From Halogeometricum sp. S3BR5-2 (lineage in GTDB: Archaea; Halobacteriota; Halobacteria; Halobacteriales; Haloferacaceae), in NCBI RefSeq assembly GCF_031624635.1, contig NZ_JAMQOQ010000002.1, positions 620,001 to 684,000 on the forward strand: a stretch of DNA of 64,000 nt, in the 5' to 3' direction. This document shows, one piece after another, positions 26,881 to 35,929 of this stretch (position 1 is the first letter of the stretch; every line of letters begins with the position of its first letter). A model generated the notes under the pieces. That model was not told the DNA's origin and did not search any database. It saw only the letters and a list, made by a program, of their open reading frames with translations. The translations under genes were made by a program, and so were the position numbers.

Positions 26881-27669
26881 ATGACTGGCCTCGGACGGTC
26901 GCTCGAAGCCGTGGTGACGAACCGCGAGCCGATTCTTCGCGCCCTCGTCCGAGGGCCGCTGAACAAACCCGAACTGACGGAGGCGGTGGACAGTTCCCGC
27001 TCCACCGTCGACCGAGCGATACGCGAACTCGTGGACGCGGGTCTGGTGGGACGCGCCGACGGGCGGTACGAGGCGACGCTGGCCGGTCGGTCCGCGCTCG
27101 ACGCCGTCGAGGCGTTCCACGACCGGATGCGCGGGGTCGAGTCCGCGGCGGGCGTGCTCTCGCACCTCGGGCCGGACGCCCCCATCGACCCGGACTTCCT
27201 CGTCGGCGCCGACGTGTACGTGGCGACGCCGGAGATGCCCGACGGCGTCGTCCAGCGCCTGTTCGACAGCGTGGAGGCGGCGACGCACCTCCGCGGTATC
27301 GCTCCCGTCGCCCTCTCCGGGCATCTGAACGGGTTCTACGAGGCCGCGCGGGCGAACGACGCCCGCGTCGAGATGCTCATCGACGCCGGCGTCCTCGACA
27401 GCCTCGTCGCCACGGCCAGCACCCGAGAGACGCTCCTCGCGCAACTCCGCGACGACCGGGTGACCATCCTGCGCGGCGAGATTCCCTTCCCCTTCGGTCT
27501 GTGGCTCACCGAGTCGGAGGCCGGCGTCATGATATACAGCGACACGGGCGTCCGCGGCGTCATCGTCAACGACACCGACGACGCGTGCGCGTGGGCCGAG
27601 ACGTGGTTCGAGAGGCTCTCTGCGGAGGCCCGGACCCTCACCGCTTCCGGCGTCGCGGCCGACGACTGA
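26881..27669 (+). CDS. winged-helix transcriptional regulator with DUF1724-type effector domain
   Basis: A 262-residue predicted regulator. Residues 14-58 form a winged helix (EPILRALVRGPLNKPELTEA, then VDSSRSTVDRAIRELVDAGL). The C-terminal part (AATHLRGIAPVALSGHLNGF, later EIPFPFGLWLTESEAGVMIY) matches the effector domain of haloarchaeal regulators related to MsvR/DUF1724 proteins. The ATG at 26881 has an AT-rich box (AATATTCATC, 26847-26856) upstream. It is divergent from the dehydrogenase gene, so it may control that gene and itself; no operator palindrome stands out in between. Confidence 0.85.
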   Translation: MTGLGRSLEAVVTNREPILRALVRGPLNKPELTEAVDSSRSTVDRAIRELVDAGLVGRADGRYEATLAGRSALDAVEAFHDRMRGVESAAGVLSHLGPDAPIDPDFLVGADVYVATPEMPDGVVQRLFDSVEAATHLRGIAPVALSGHLNGFYEAARANDARVEMLIDAGVLDSLVATASTRETLLAQLRDDRVTILRGEIPFPFGLWLTESEAGVMIYSDTGVRGVIVNDTDDACAWAETWFERLSAEARTLTASGVAADD

Positions 27670-27710
27670 GGGCGCGAGAACTTTGTTCCGCGGGGGCGAA
27701 CCGCCGAGTC

Positions 27711-28373
27711 GTGAGCGAACACGGACACGACGGAATCGGGAGCGCCGGCGACTCGCACAACCACCGAGAGCACCACGACGGCCAGCGAACGGACGAGGGC
27801 GGCGGAAGCGAAGGGGAAGGCGGAGACGGGGACGGCGAGGGGCACGACCACGAACACGACCACGAACACGAACACGACCACCACCACGACCACGACGTGT
27901 CGGACCTCGGCGTCGGCATCGTCACCGTCTCCACCTCCCGGTCCATCGAGGACGACCCCGCGGGCGACGCCATCCGCGACGCGTTCGAGGACGGCGGCCA
28001 CCAGGTGACCGTCCGCGAACTCATCGACGACTCCTTCGACGGCGTCCAGTCGACGGTGAACCGCCTCGTCGACCGCGACGACGTCGACATCGTCGTCACG
28101 ACGGGCGGGACGGGCGTCACGCCCGACGACGTGACCGTCGAGGCCGTCGCGGACCTGATGCACAAGACGCTGCCCGGGTTCGGCGAACTGTTCCGACGGC
28201 TCTCCTACGACGAGATAGGGACGCGCGTCGTCGGCACCCGCACGACGGCCGGCATCGCGGACCACACCCCGGTGTTCTGCCTCCCCGGCAGCGAGAACGC
28301 CGCCCGCCTCGGCGCCGAAGAGATTCTCGTCCCCGAGGCGCCGCATCTGGCGGGGTTGGCGACGCGGGAGTGA
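27711..28373 (+). CDS. moaB: MoaB/Mog family molybdopterin protein with His-rich N-terminal leader
   Basis: A 220-residue protein: the C-terminal 155 residues are a MoaB/MogA domain, which binds and adenylates molybdopterin during molybdenum cofactor assembly. Evidence is LGVGIVTVSTSRSIEDDPAG, VTTGGTGVTPDD (the molybdopterin/ATP loop) and TPVFCLPGSENAARLG. The first 63 residues are an unusual leader with alternating His/Asp/Glu; residues 45-61 hold ten His in seventeen positions, so the leader could bind metal ions. Start is GTG at 27711. No other moa or mob genes are nearby. The metal-handling idea is inference; a simple acidic halophilic extension would not normally be His-rich. Confidence 0.92.
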   Translation: MSEHGHDGIGSAGDSHNHREHHDGQRTDEGGGSEGEGGDGDGEGHDHEHDHEHEHDHHHDHDVSDLGVGIVTVSTSRSIEDDPAGDAIRDAFEDGGHQVTVRELIDDSFDGVQSTVNRLVDRDDVDIVVTTGGTGVTPDDVTVEAVADLMHKTLPGFGELFRRLSYDEIGTRVVGTRTTAGIADHTPVFCLPGSENAARLGAEEILVPEAPHLAGLATRE

Positions 28374-28407
28374 GGGCCGAACCGGCGGCAACCCGGTAAC
28401 TCTTCGT

Positions 28408-30519
28408 CTACTCGCCGGACGCGTTCGCCGGGTCGTGCGCCTCGAACCACTCGGTCAGCGTCTCCAGTCGGTGTTTCGCCCGTTCCGGCGCGCCGATAGC
28501 GTGGTGTTCGCCGGGGTAGACGACCAGTTTCGACTCCACGCCCGCCCGCGAGACGCTGACGTACAACTGCTCGGCCTGCGCGGCCGGACAGCGCCGGTCG
28601 TCCTCGCCCGCGGTTATCAGAAGCGGCGTCGCAATCTCGTCCACATCACTGATAGTCGAGATATCGCGGTAGCGCTCCGGGTTCTCCCACGGGTACCCGA
28701 GGTCGTTCACGTACCACTGGTGCATGTCGGCCGTCCCGAAGTTCGAGTAGAAGTCGTAGATGCCGTGTTCGGGCGCCGCCGCGGCGAACGCGTCGCTCCG
28801 CGTCACGACGTGAAGCGTGTTAATGCCGCCCTGCGAGAACCCGCTGACGAACAGGCGGTCGGGGTCGGCCCACCCGCGGTCGACGAGTTCCTCGACGCCC
28901 GAGACGATGTCGTCCGCCTCGCGCGGCCCCCACTCCCCGCGGATGGACTCGGCGAACTCCCGCCCGTAGGAGGTGCTGCCGCGGTAGTTGACGGCGCAGA
29001 CGACGTACCCCCGACCGGTCCAGTAGGCGTAGTCGCGGTCGAACCGCGGCGCGTCGAACCAGAGCGGTCCCCCGTGGACGTGCGCGATAGTCGCCCGCGG
29101 TTCCGGGTCGTTCGCGTCGAAGTCGGCCGGGAGGTAGACGACGGCTTCGATTTCGACCCCGTCGCCGTCCTCGAATCGAACGCGTTCGCACGAGGGCAGG
29201 GCGGCGTCGGCGAGGACCGATTCGTTCAGCGCCGTGAGTCCGACGAGTTCGGCGTCGTCGTCGGCGCTCGCATCACCCGCCGTCCCGTCCCCCTCACCGG
29301 CGTCCGCCCGAACGCCGTCCGTCGACGCCGCGAACAGGTCCTCGCCGTCGCTCGGATGGCTGAGGAGCGCCGCCGTCCGCCCGCCCGCGGCGTCGAAGTC
29401 GAGGAGGTCCCTGTCCTTACCCTGCGCGCCGAAGATTCGAACCGGGTCGTCGGCGTCGAGGGCGACGAGTCGGGCGCGGCCCCCGTCTCCGGCGCGGGCG
29501 AGGAGCGACCCCTCGTCGGTCCAGACGGGGCCACCGAGCGCCGTCCGGTCCAGCGAGTGCGAGACGGAGCGGACGGTGACCGCGCCGGAGTCGTCGGCCG
29601 CGCCGTCGACGACGTACACCTCCGTCGGCGCGCAGGCGTTCGTCGCGTCGTTCGCCGCGAACGCGAGTCGGTCGCCGTCCGGACTCCAGCGCGGACTCCC
29701 GGCCGACAGTCCGCCGTCTGTGAGCCGTTCGAGCCCCGTTCCGTCGGGCGAAATCGCGTACGCATCCTGCGCGTACGTCTCGTCGGGGCTCTCGCCGAAG
29801 CAGGAGACGAACGCGATTCGCTCTCCGGGCCCCCACGCGGGTTGCGGCCCGGCGAACGCCGCCCGCGCGCCGCGTGCGTAGGCATCGTCGAGTCGCCTCG
29901 CCTCGCGCGTCTCCCGGTCGACGACGAACAGGTACGTCCGCACGTCGTCCTGCCAGCCCTTCCCGTCGACTCTGTGCTGCGTCCGCGTCACCTCGATAGG
30001 CCCGTCGTCCCGGACGCGTTCGAGGTACTCGCGCTGTTCGTCGGTCGGGTCGCGCGCGGCGACGACCAACCGGTCGCCGTCCGGTCCCCAGTCGAACGCC
30101 TCGACGCCCTCTTCGAAGTCCGTCACCTGCCGCGCGTCGCCGCCGCGGGCGAGGTCGAACGACCACACCTGCGACTTCGGGTCCTCGTCCGCCTCGTCCG
30201 CGCCCCTCGCGTCCTCCTCCTTCGCGTCCTCTCCCCCCTCGGGCCGGACGGCGAGCGAGACGTCCTCGTCGCGGGCGGCGAGGAAGGCGAGTCGGTCGCC
30301 GTCGGGGCCCCACGCGGGGCTTCCGGCGTCGGCGACGCGCGTGAGTCGGTGCGGGTCGCGCGACCCGTCGGTCGGCACGACGAACAGCGACGTCCGCTCC
30401 TCGTCGGCGTCGACGTCGGACTCGGTGAGCAGAAACGCCGCGCGGGAGCCGTCGGGCGAGACGGTCACGGCCGACGGCGAGCGGAGTTCGAACAGCGCGT
30501 CGAGGTCCAGCGGTTCCAT
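28408..30519 (-). CDS. S9-family peptidase (acylaminoacyl-peptidase-like)
   Basis: A 703-residue serine peptidase with an N-terminal seven-bladed beta-propeller (repeated WSPDGDRLAF-type TolB/WD-like motifs, for example AWGPDGDRLAFLA and RWSPDGDRLAFAA) and a C-terminal alpha/beta-hydrolase domain. The nucleophile is Ser562 in SGFSQGG; the acid and base are probably in AGEDDRRC and GEHHAIG near the C-terminus. The propeller limits access to short peptides, as in prolyl oligopeptidases. No signal peptide, so cytoplasmic peptide recycling is likely. It is monocistronic and divergent from ilvD. Confidence 0.93.
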   Translation of the reverse strand: MEPLDLDALFELRSPSAVTVSPDGSRAAFLLTESDVDADEERTSLFVVPTDGSRDPHRLTRVADAGSPAWGPDGDRLAFLAARDEDVSLAVRPEGGEDAKEEDARGADEADEDPKSQVWSFDLARGGDARQVTDFEEGVEAFDWGPDGDRLVVAARDPTDEQREYLERVRDDGPIEVTRTQHRVDGKGWQDDVRTYLFVVDRETREARRLDDAYARGARAAFAGPQPAWGPGERIAFVSCFGESPDETYAQDAYAISPDGTGLERLTDGGLSAGSPRWSPDGDRLAFAANDATNACAPTEVYVVDGAADDSGAVTVRSVSHSLDRTALGGPVWTDEGSLLARAGDGGRARLVALDADDPVRIFGAQGKDRDLLDFDAAGGRTAALLSHPSDGEDLFAASTDGVRADAGEGDGTAGDASADDDAELVGLTALNESVLADAALPSCERVRFEDGDGVEIEAVVYLPADFDANDPEPRATIAHVHGGPLWFDAPRFDRDYAYWTGRGYVVCAVNYRGSTSYGREFAESIRGEWGPREADDIVSGVEELVDRGWADPDRLFVSGFSQGGINTLHVVTRSDAFAAAAPEHGIYDFYSNFGTADMHQWYVNDLGYPWENPERYRDISTISDVDEIATPLLITAGEDDRRCPAAQAEQLYVSVSRAGVESKLVVYPGEHHAIGAPERAKHRLETLTEWFEAHDPANASGE

Positions 30520-30634
30520 GCGTAGTCGCCGCCCACCGCCGCCTTCGTTCTTGCGCCGGGGGGCGTCCGCCGCCCGCGGTCGCAGCGGTCTCGATTCGAC
30601 GGCCGAACCCGCGATTTCTGTCCCGGTGCGGTAG

Positions 30635-30640
30635 TTTAAG
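30635..30640 (+). promoter_or_regulatory. TATA box of ilvD
   Basis: TTTAAG sits exactly 25-30 nt upstream of the ATG at 30665. This supports a leaderless transcript and the choice of MSSQK over the ATG at 30653. Confidence 0.6.
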
Positions 30641-30664
30641 GCGTCCCGAGAGTTGAACTCAGAT

Positions 30665-32413
30665 ATGAGCAGTCAGAAACCCCGCGAGGAGGACGACGAC
30701 GAGCGCTTCTCCAGCGGGAAGGACGAGCGCCTCCGCAGCACGGAGGTCACGGAGGGCCCCGACAAGGCCCCGCACCGCGCGATGTTCCGAGCGATGGGGT
30801 TCGACGACGAGGACCTCGGGTCGCCGATGGTCGGTATCGCCAACCCCGCGGCGGACATCACGCCGTGTAACGCCCACCTCGACGACGTGGCCGACGCCGC
30901 CGTCGAGGGCGTCGACGCGGCGGGCGGGATGCCCATCGAGTTCGGCACCATCACCATCTCCGACGCCATCTCGATGGGCACCGAGGGGATGAAGGCGTCG
31001 CTCATCTCGAGGGAGGTCATCGCCGACTCCGTCGAACTCGTCTCGTTCGGCGAGCGCATGGACGCCCTCGTCACCGTCGCCGGGTGCGACAAGAACCTCC
31101 CCGGGATGATGATGGCCGCCATCCGCACCGACCTCCCGTCGGTGTTCCTCTACGGGGGTTCCATCATGCCCGGCGAGCACCAGGGCCGCGAGGTGACCGT
31201 CCAGAGCGTCTTCGAGGGCGTCGGCACCTACGCCGAGGGCGACATGAGCGCCGACGAACTCGACGAACTGGAGCGCAACGCCTGCCCCGGCGCCGGCTCT
31301 TGCGGCGGGATGTTCACCGCGAACACGATGGCGTCCATCTCCGAAGCGCTCGGACTCGCGCCGCTCGGGTCGGCCTCCGCGCCCGCCGAGTCCGAGGAGC
31401 GCTACGACGTGGCCCGCCGCGCCGGCGAGGCCGTCCTCGAAGCCGTCGAGAACGACCGCCGACCCTCCGAAATCCTCTCGAAGGAGTCCTTCGAGAACGC
31501 CATCGCCCTGCAGGTGGCCGTCGGCGGGTCGACGAACGCCGTGCTCCACCTCCTCGCACTCGCGGCGGAGGCCGGCATCGATCTCTCCATCGAGGAGTTC
31601 GACGAGATATCGCGCCGGACGCCGAAGATAGCCAACCTCCAACCCGGCGGCACGCGCGTCATGAAGGACCTCCACGACGAGGGCGGCGTCCCCGTCGTGA
31701 TTCGTCGCCTCCTCGACGCCGGCCTGTTCCACGGCGACGCGATGACCGTCACCGGCCGGACCATCGAAGAGGAACTGGAGCACCTCGACCTGCCGAGCGA
31801 CGACGAGGTGGGCGGCGACTTCATCTACACCGTCGACGACCCCTACCAGGAGGAGGGCGCCATCAAGATTCTCACGGGCAACCTCGCGCCCGACGGCGCC
31901 GTCCTGAAGGTGACCGGCGACGACAAGTTCCACCACTCCGGTCCCGTCCGCGTCTTCGAGAACGAGGAGGAGACGATGCGGTACGTGCAGGAGGGGAACA
32001 TCGAGTCGGGCGACGTCATCTGCATCCGGAACGAGGGGCCGAAGGGCGGCCCCGGCATGCGCGAGATGCTCGGCGTCACCGCCGCCGTCGTCGGGCAGGG
32101 CCACGAGGACGACGTAGCCCTCCTGACCGACGGGCGGTTCTCCGGCGCGACGCGCGGGCCGATGGTCGGTCACGTCGCCCCCGAGGCGGCCGACGGCGGC
32201 CCCATCGCTCTCCTCGAAGACGGCGACACGGTGACCGTCGACATCCCGAACCGCGACCTTTCCGTCGACCTCTCCGAGGAGGAACTCGAAGCCCGGAGGG
32301 AGGAGTGGGAACCGCGCGAACCCCAGTACACGACGGGCGTGCTGGCGAAGTACGGCAGCGATTTCGGCTCCGCCGCGAACGGCGCAGTGACGAATCCGGG
32401 CGCGAAGCGGTAA
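30665..32413 (+). CDS. ilvD: dihydroxy-acid dehydratase
   Basis: Dehydrates 2,3-dihydroxy-isovalerate and -methylvalerate in valine, isoleucine and pantothenate synthesis; an iron-sulfur enzyme. The 582-residue protein shows the three cluster Cys regions ([16 protein letters not shown], and [15 protein letters not shown]), plus [11 protein letters not shown] and [20 protein letters not shown] near the end. A charged N-terminal extension of about 30 residues ([20 protein letters not shown]) precedes the catalytic core. The TATA box fits the start at 30665. Other ilv genes are not in the window. A T-tract 10 nt after the stop probably ends the transcript. Confidence 0.97.
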   Translation: MSSQKPREEDDDERFSSGKDERLRSTEVTEGPDKAPHRAMFRAMGFDDEDLGSPMVGIANPAADITPCNAHLDDVADAAVEGVDAAGGMPIEFGTITISDAISMGTEGMKASLISREVIADSVELVSFGERMDALVTVAGCDKNLPGMMMAAIRTDLPSVFLYGGSIMPGEHQGREVTVQSVFEGVGTYAEGDMSADELDELERNACPGAGSCGGMFTANTMASISEALGLAPLGSASAPAESEERYDVARRAGEAVLEAVENDRRPSEILSKESFENAIALQVAVGGSTNAVLHLLALAAEAGIDLSIEEFDEISRRTPKIANLQPGGTRVMKDLHDEGGVPVVIRRLLDAGLFHGDAMTVTGRTIEEELEHLDLPSDDEVGGDFIYTVDDPYQEEGAIKILTGNLAPDGAVLKVTGDDKFHHSGPVRVFENEEETMRYVQEGNIESGDVICIRNEGPKGGPGMREMLGVTAAVVGQGHEDDVALLTDGRFSGATRGPMVGHVAPEAADGGPIALLEDGDTVTVDIPNRDLSVDLSEEELEARREEWEPREPQYTTGVLAKYGSDFGSAANGAVTNPGAKR

Positions 32414-32422
32414 CGTATCTAC

Positions 32423-32427
32423 TTTTT
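32423..32427 (+). terminator. T-tract terminator after ilvD
   Basis: Five consecutive T's start 10 nt after the ilvD stop codon, in GC-rich surroundings. Short T-runs are the usual archaeal termination signal. Confidence 0.45.
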
Positions 32428-32520
32428 GGTCCGGCGTTTCGAGCGAACGCGGGCGAGGAGGAGACGGGACGGCGCGGTGACGGGGTCCGTGCAAAATGAT
32501 AGCACTAGACATGCTCTCAG

Positions 32521-32548
32521 CCCTCTTTTTGGACCGACCAAAACAGGG
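32521..32548. terminator. imperfect hairpin with T/A-rich stem between ilvD and the symporter operon
   Basis: CCCT, a mismatch, TTTTGG, a five-base loop (ACCGA), then CCAAAA, a mismatch and AGGG: a 10-bp stem with a small internal loop. It is 107 nt after ilvD and 341 nt before the next gene. It could be a bidirectional terminator or a regulatory site; the sequence does not decide. Confidence 0.35.
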
Positions 32549-32889
32549 CGAATAAAAGGTCGGAAGGCACCCCTGGCGGTCGATTCGAAGGGGGTAACAT
32601 AGTCTCTGTGGAACTGCTAATTATTCCCTATGATGAACAATTGTTATAGTACAGGAGCGGGTGTGGGGAATCGTGTCCGGTTGACGACAGCCGACGGGTG
32701 AACTCCCGGCCGTCCCGGCGATTGACGCCGCCTTCGCCCCACACCGCCGCGCCTCGCCGTCCCTCCGGGACGCAGCGAGGAGAGCGGACGCGAGGGACGT
32801 CTTCACGCGGTACCGGGACGAGCGTCGAGTCGGGGACGGCTAACGGGCTTCCACGCCGAAACGAACCGCCGGACGCGCCAGTTACAACT
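32549..32889. other. AT-rich control region and probable long leader of the symporter operon
   Basis: This stretch contains no credible gene. Its first 110 nt (to about 32655) are strikingly AT-rich for this genome and hold AATAAAAGG (about 32550-32558), CTAATTATT (about 32616-32624) and the perfect palindrome AACAATTGTT at 32636-32645 followed by TATAG. The 230 nt from there to the ATG at 32890 are GC-rich and lack a TATA box at leaderless spacing, so the operon probably starts near 32670 and carries an unusually long 5' leader. Confidence 0.5.
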
Positions 32890-33339
32890 ATGTCAGACGA
32901 CAGCACACGCGAACCCGCCGACGAACCGACGGTGGAACCGGACGGCGGCGTCGCCGCCTCCGGAAGTCGGAGCCACCGAGACGTCGACTACCTCGACAGG
33001 GAGGTGAACCTCCTCCGCCCGAGCACGCCGTTCATGCGCGACCACCTGCGCATCATCTGGACCGGGTTCGCCGCCTGGGCGCTCGTCGTCTTCGGGCCGG
33101 TGACCCTGACCGCCGTCGCGCCGGGCGTGATGACGACGACGATGCCCGTCGTCGGCTTCCCGCTCCACTACTTCCTCGTCGCCATCGGGGCGCCGGTGGG
33201 AGCGCTCACTCTCGCGTTCTGGTACGCCCGCAAGCGCGACGCCCTCGACGAGGAGTACGGAATCAACCACGGGACGACCGCCGACGGACCCGACGGCGCT
33301 CCCGAGGGCACGGCCACCGACGGGGGGCGGGCCGAATGA
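32890..33339 (+). CDS. DUF4212 small subunit of a sodium/solute symporter
   Basis: A 149-residue membrane protein with a hydrophilic acidic N-terminus (about 45 residues), then two transmembrane helices (about 62-84 and 96-116) and a charged tail. The phrases HLRIIWTGFAAWALVVFGPV and LTAVAP followed by PLHYFLVAIGAP match DUF4212 proteins, which are encoded just ahead of, and probably form complexes with, VC_2705-type solute:sodium symporters. Its stop overlaps the next ATG (ATGA), so the two are coupled. Substrate is set by the partner; acetate or a related carboxylate is the usual assignment. Confidence 0.9.
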   Translation: MSDDSTREPADEPTVEPDGGVAASGSRSHRDVDYLDREVNLLRPSTPFMRDHLRIIWTGFAAWALVVFGPVTLTAVAPGVMTTTMPVVGFPLHYFLVAIGAPVGALTLAFWYARKRDALDEEYGINHGTTADGPDGAPEGTATDGGRAE

Positions 33340-35039
33340 CGGGCCTCCTCGTTCCGCTCCAGAGCGGCCTGCTTCCGGAGGGGCTGAACGTCTCGTTCAA
33401 ACTCGTCCCGGCCATCATGGTCACGGCCATGCTCCTGCTGTTCTTGGCCATCGGGTACGTGTTCAAGGTGGCCGACACCGAGGGAATGTGGGTCGGCGGC
33501 CGCTCCATCGGTAACGTGGAGAACGGGATGGCCATCGGCGCCAACTGGATGTCCGCGGCGTCGTATCTCGGGATGGCGGCGCTCATCGCCCTCTCGGGGT
33601 TCTACGGGCTGGCGTTCATCGTCGGCTGGTCGGCCGGCTACTTCATCCTCCTCATCTTCATGGCGGCGCAGATGCGGCGGTTCGGCAAGTACACCGCGCC
33701 GGACTTCGTCGGCGACCGCTTCAACTCCGACGGCGCCCGCGCCATCGCGGCGGTGACGACGTTCCTCATCGGGTTCGTCTACGCCATCGGGCAGGCCCGC
33801 GGCATGGGCCTCGTCGGCGTCTACATCTTCGGTGACATCGGCATCCCCGGACTGAGCGGCTACCAGTCGATGGTCGTCGCCATGATGGCCATCACCGTCG
33901 GCTATCTGACGCTGTCGGGGATGCTCGGCGCGACGAAGAACATGGCCGTCCAGTACGTCATCCTCATCGTCGCCTTCCTCGCCGGCCTCTACGTCGTCGG
34001 GTTCACGCAGGGCTACTCAACGGTGCTCCCGCAGATAGAGTACGGCGCGCTGATATCCCAACTCGGGACCGAGTTCAGCGAGCCGTTCGTCAACGAGAGC
34101 TACTACCTCTGGATCGCCACGGCGTTCTCTCTGGTCGTCGGTACCTGCGGGTTGCCGCACGTGCTCGTCCGGTTCTACACCGTCGAGAGCGAGCGGACCG
34201 CCCGCTGGTCGACGGTGTGGGGGCTCGGGTTCATCCTGCTTCTGTACCTGAGCGCGCCGGCGTTCGCCGCGTTCGGCACCGACCTCTACGCGCAGAACAT
34301 CGGACCCGTCTACGGCGACCCCGGCATGACGAGCGCCGCGGGCGACGTCATCGTCGTGTTGGCGGCGCAACTGGCGAACCTTCCGACGTGGTTCGTCGGC
34401 CTCGTCGCCGCCGGCGGCATCGCCGCCGCCATCGCCACGACGGCCGGCCTGTTCATCGCCGGTTCCTCGGCCATCGCGCACGACATCTACGTCAACATCG
34501 TCAACGAGGACGCGACGCAACGCCAGCAGGTGCTCGTCGGCCGCCTCAGCATCGTCGCCTTGGGCGTGTTCACCACGCTGGCGGCGCTCGACCCCGCGGC
34601 GCCCATCGCCGCTCTCGTCTCCTACGCGTTCTCGCTGGCCGGCGCCGTGCTGTTCCCGATGTTCTTCCTCGGCCTCTGGTGGGAGAACACGAACCGGCAG
34701 GGCGCGCTGGCCGGGATGACCACCGGCCTCCTCATCTGGTTCACCCCCATCGTGAACGAGGTGCTGCCGAGCTACGGGCTGTTCGCCGGCGCGGCCGGCG
34801 CCGACGGCGTCATCTTCCCCGCCCTCGCGCAGTGGCTGCCGGCCATCGGGTCGGCGCTCGTCGCCGTGCCCGTCGTGTTCGCCGTCACCATCGGCGTCTC
34901 GCTCGTCACCGACGAACCGCCGCTGGAGACCAAGCGGATGGTCAGACAGTGTCACAGCCCCGAACCCATGGGACAGCAACAGACCGCCGAGGACGTGGTG
35001 GGCAACGACGGGAGCGGGGGGACTCCCGCGGACGACTGA
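33336..35039 (+). CDS. solute:sodium symporter (VC_2705 subfamily, acetate/carboxylate type)
   Basis: A 567-residue polytopic membrane protein of the SSS family, with about 13 predicted helices. It has the family features GGRSIGNVENGMAIGANWMS after helix 1, TAPDFVGDRF, VGTCGLPHVLVRFYTV and, near the end, LWWENTNRQGA. This subfamily is paired with DUF4212, and that gene lies directly upstream with overlapping stop and start. Described members carry acetate or similar monocarboxylates with Na+. The hydrophilic C-terminal 50 residues are cytoplasmic. Two more genes follow in the same operon, a UspA protein and a small membrane protein. Confidence 0.93.
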   Translation: MTGLLVPLQSGLLPEGLNVSFKLVPAIMVTAMLLLFLAIGYVFKVADTEGMWVGGRSIGNVENGMAIGANWMSAASYLGMAALIALSGFYGLAFIVGWSAGYFILLIFMAAQMRRFGKYTAPDFVGDRFNSDGARAIAAVTTFLIGFVYAIGQARGMGLVGVYIFGDIGIPGLSGYQSMVVAMMAITVGYLTLSGMLGATKNMAVQYVILIVAFLAGLYVVGFTQGYSTVLPQIEYGALISQLGTEFSEPFVNESYYLWIATAFSLVVGTCGLPHVLVRFYTVESERTARWSTVWGLGFILLLYLSAPAFAAFGTDLYAQNIGPVYGDPGMTSAAGDVIVVLAAQLANLPTWFVGLVAAGGIAAAIATTAGLFIAGSSAIAHDIYVNIVNEDATQRQQVLVGRLSIVALGVFTTLAALDPAAPIAALVSYAFSLAGAVLFPMFFLGLWWENTNRQGALAGMTTGLLIWFTPIVNEVLPSYGLFAGAAGADGVIFPALAQWLPAIGSALVAVPVVFAVTIGVSLVTDEPPLETKRMVRQCHSPEPMGQQQTAEDVVGNDGSGGTPADD

Positions 35040-35045
35040 GTGACA

Positions 35046-35519
35046 ATGTACGAACACATACTCGTGCCGACGGACGGGAGCGACACCTCACGACAGGCGG
35101 TCGACCAGGCCGTCGATATCGCCGAGAAGTACGACGCGACGGTGCACGCCCTCTACGTCATCGACGTGGACGCGACGAGTTACTCGCTCGGGACGGAACA
35201 GGTCGACCGCATTCGGAGTGGCCACCTCGACGAGATGCCCGAGGTGACGGACGCGGCGAAGGAAGCCACCGGCTACGTCGCCGATGCGGCCCGCGAACGC
35301 GGCGTCTCCGTCGAGGAGCACGTCTCCGCGGGCGAACCGGCCCGCGCCATCCGGAAGTTCGTCGAGGAGCACCCGATAGACCTCGTCGTGATGGGGTCGC
35401 ACGGGCGTTCGGGCCTCTCGCGCGTCGTCCTCGGCAGCGTCGCCGAGAAGGTGCTCCGTCGGACGCGACTGCCGGTGCTCGTCGTCGACAGCGAGGAAGC
35501 GGAGGGGACCGAGGCGTGA
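35046..35519 (+). CDS. universal stress protein (UspA family)
   Basis: A 157-residue cytoplasmic UspA domain: MYEHILVPTDGSDTSRQAVD at the start and the ATP-binding loop GSHGRSGLSRVVLGSVAEKV at about residues 117-136, with the RLPVLVV strand at the end. Haloarchaea often place UspA genes next to transporters, where they may sense nucleotide state. The ATG at 35046 is preferred to a GTG at 35040. It follows the symporter by 6 nt and overlaps the next small gene by four bases, so it is part of the same operon. Confidence 0.94.
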   Translation: MYEHILVPTDGSDTSRQAVDQAVDIAEKYDATVHALYVIDVDATSYSLGTEQVDRIRSGHLDEMPEVTDAAKEATGYVADAARERGVSVEEHVSAGEPARAIRKFVEEHPIDLVVMGSHGRSGLSRVVLGSVAEKVLRRTRLPVLVVDSEEAEGTEA

Positions 35520-35740
35520 ACTCCTCGTCGGGTCCCGTCGACACCCTGCGAGAGCACGGGTCGGGGATGCTCGCGGACCTCACCTTCGCCATCGCGTGGG
35601 TGGTGGCCGTCTCCCTGTTCTTCGACTTCGTGCGGGGACCGCAGTGGGCCTACTACCTGTTCATGGTCGCCGGCGTGGCGGCGTATTTCGGGTTCTTCTG
35701 GTCGCTGGACGTGGCGCGGGAGCAGCGAGAGAAGGGCTGA
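35516..35740 (+). CDS. small two-helix membrane protein at the end of the symporter operon
   Basis: A 74-residue protein starting with GTG at 35516, overlapping the uspA stop (GTGA). It has a short polar N-terminus followed by two helices, one around LADLTFAIAWVVAVSLFFDF and a second around WAYYLFMVAGVAAYFGFFWS, and a charged C-terminus (REQREKG). The coupling implies a role with the symporter or in its regulation, but the family is unknown to me. Confidence 0.78.
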   Translation: MNSSSGPVDTLREHGSGMLADLTFAIAWVVAVSLFFDFVRGPQWAYYLFMVAGVAAYFGFFWSLDVAREQREKG

Positions 35741-35899
35741 CTGTCCCCCGCCGCTCGATGTCCCGTCCTCCGGTGCTGCCTACCGAATACCTCCGAACGG
35801 GTCGACGCCGCTCGGAGCCTCCAATCCGAACGTCCGGAAACCCTATGTGCTGGGAGATCCGGGGATTGGTGCGCCGCGCCGCCCGGTCCGGATACTATC

Positions 35900-35905
35900 T
35901 TTATC
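35900..35905 (+). promoter_or_regulatory. TATA box of the RibD-type reductase gene
   Basis: TTTATC lies 25-30 nt upstream of the ATG at 35930 and supports that start over the ATG eight codons downstream. Confidence 0.5.
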
Positions 35906-35929
35906 TCTCGCCCCGCCGTCTAGAGGCGT

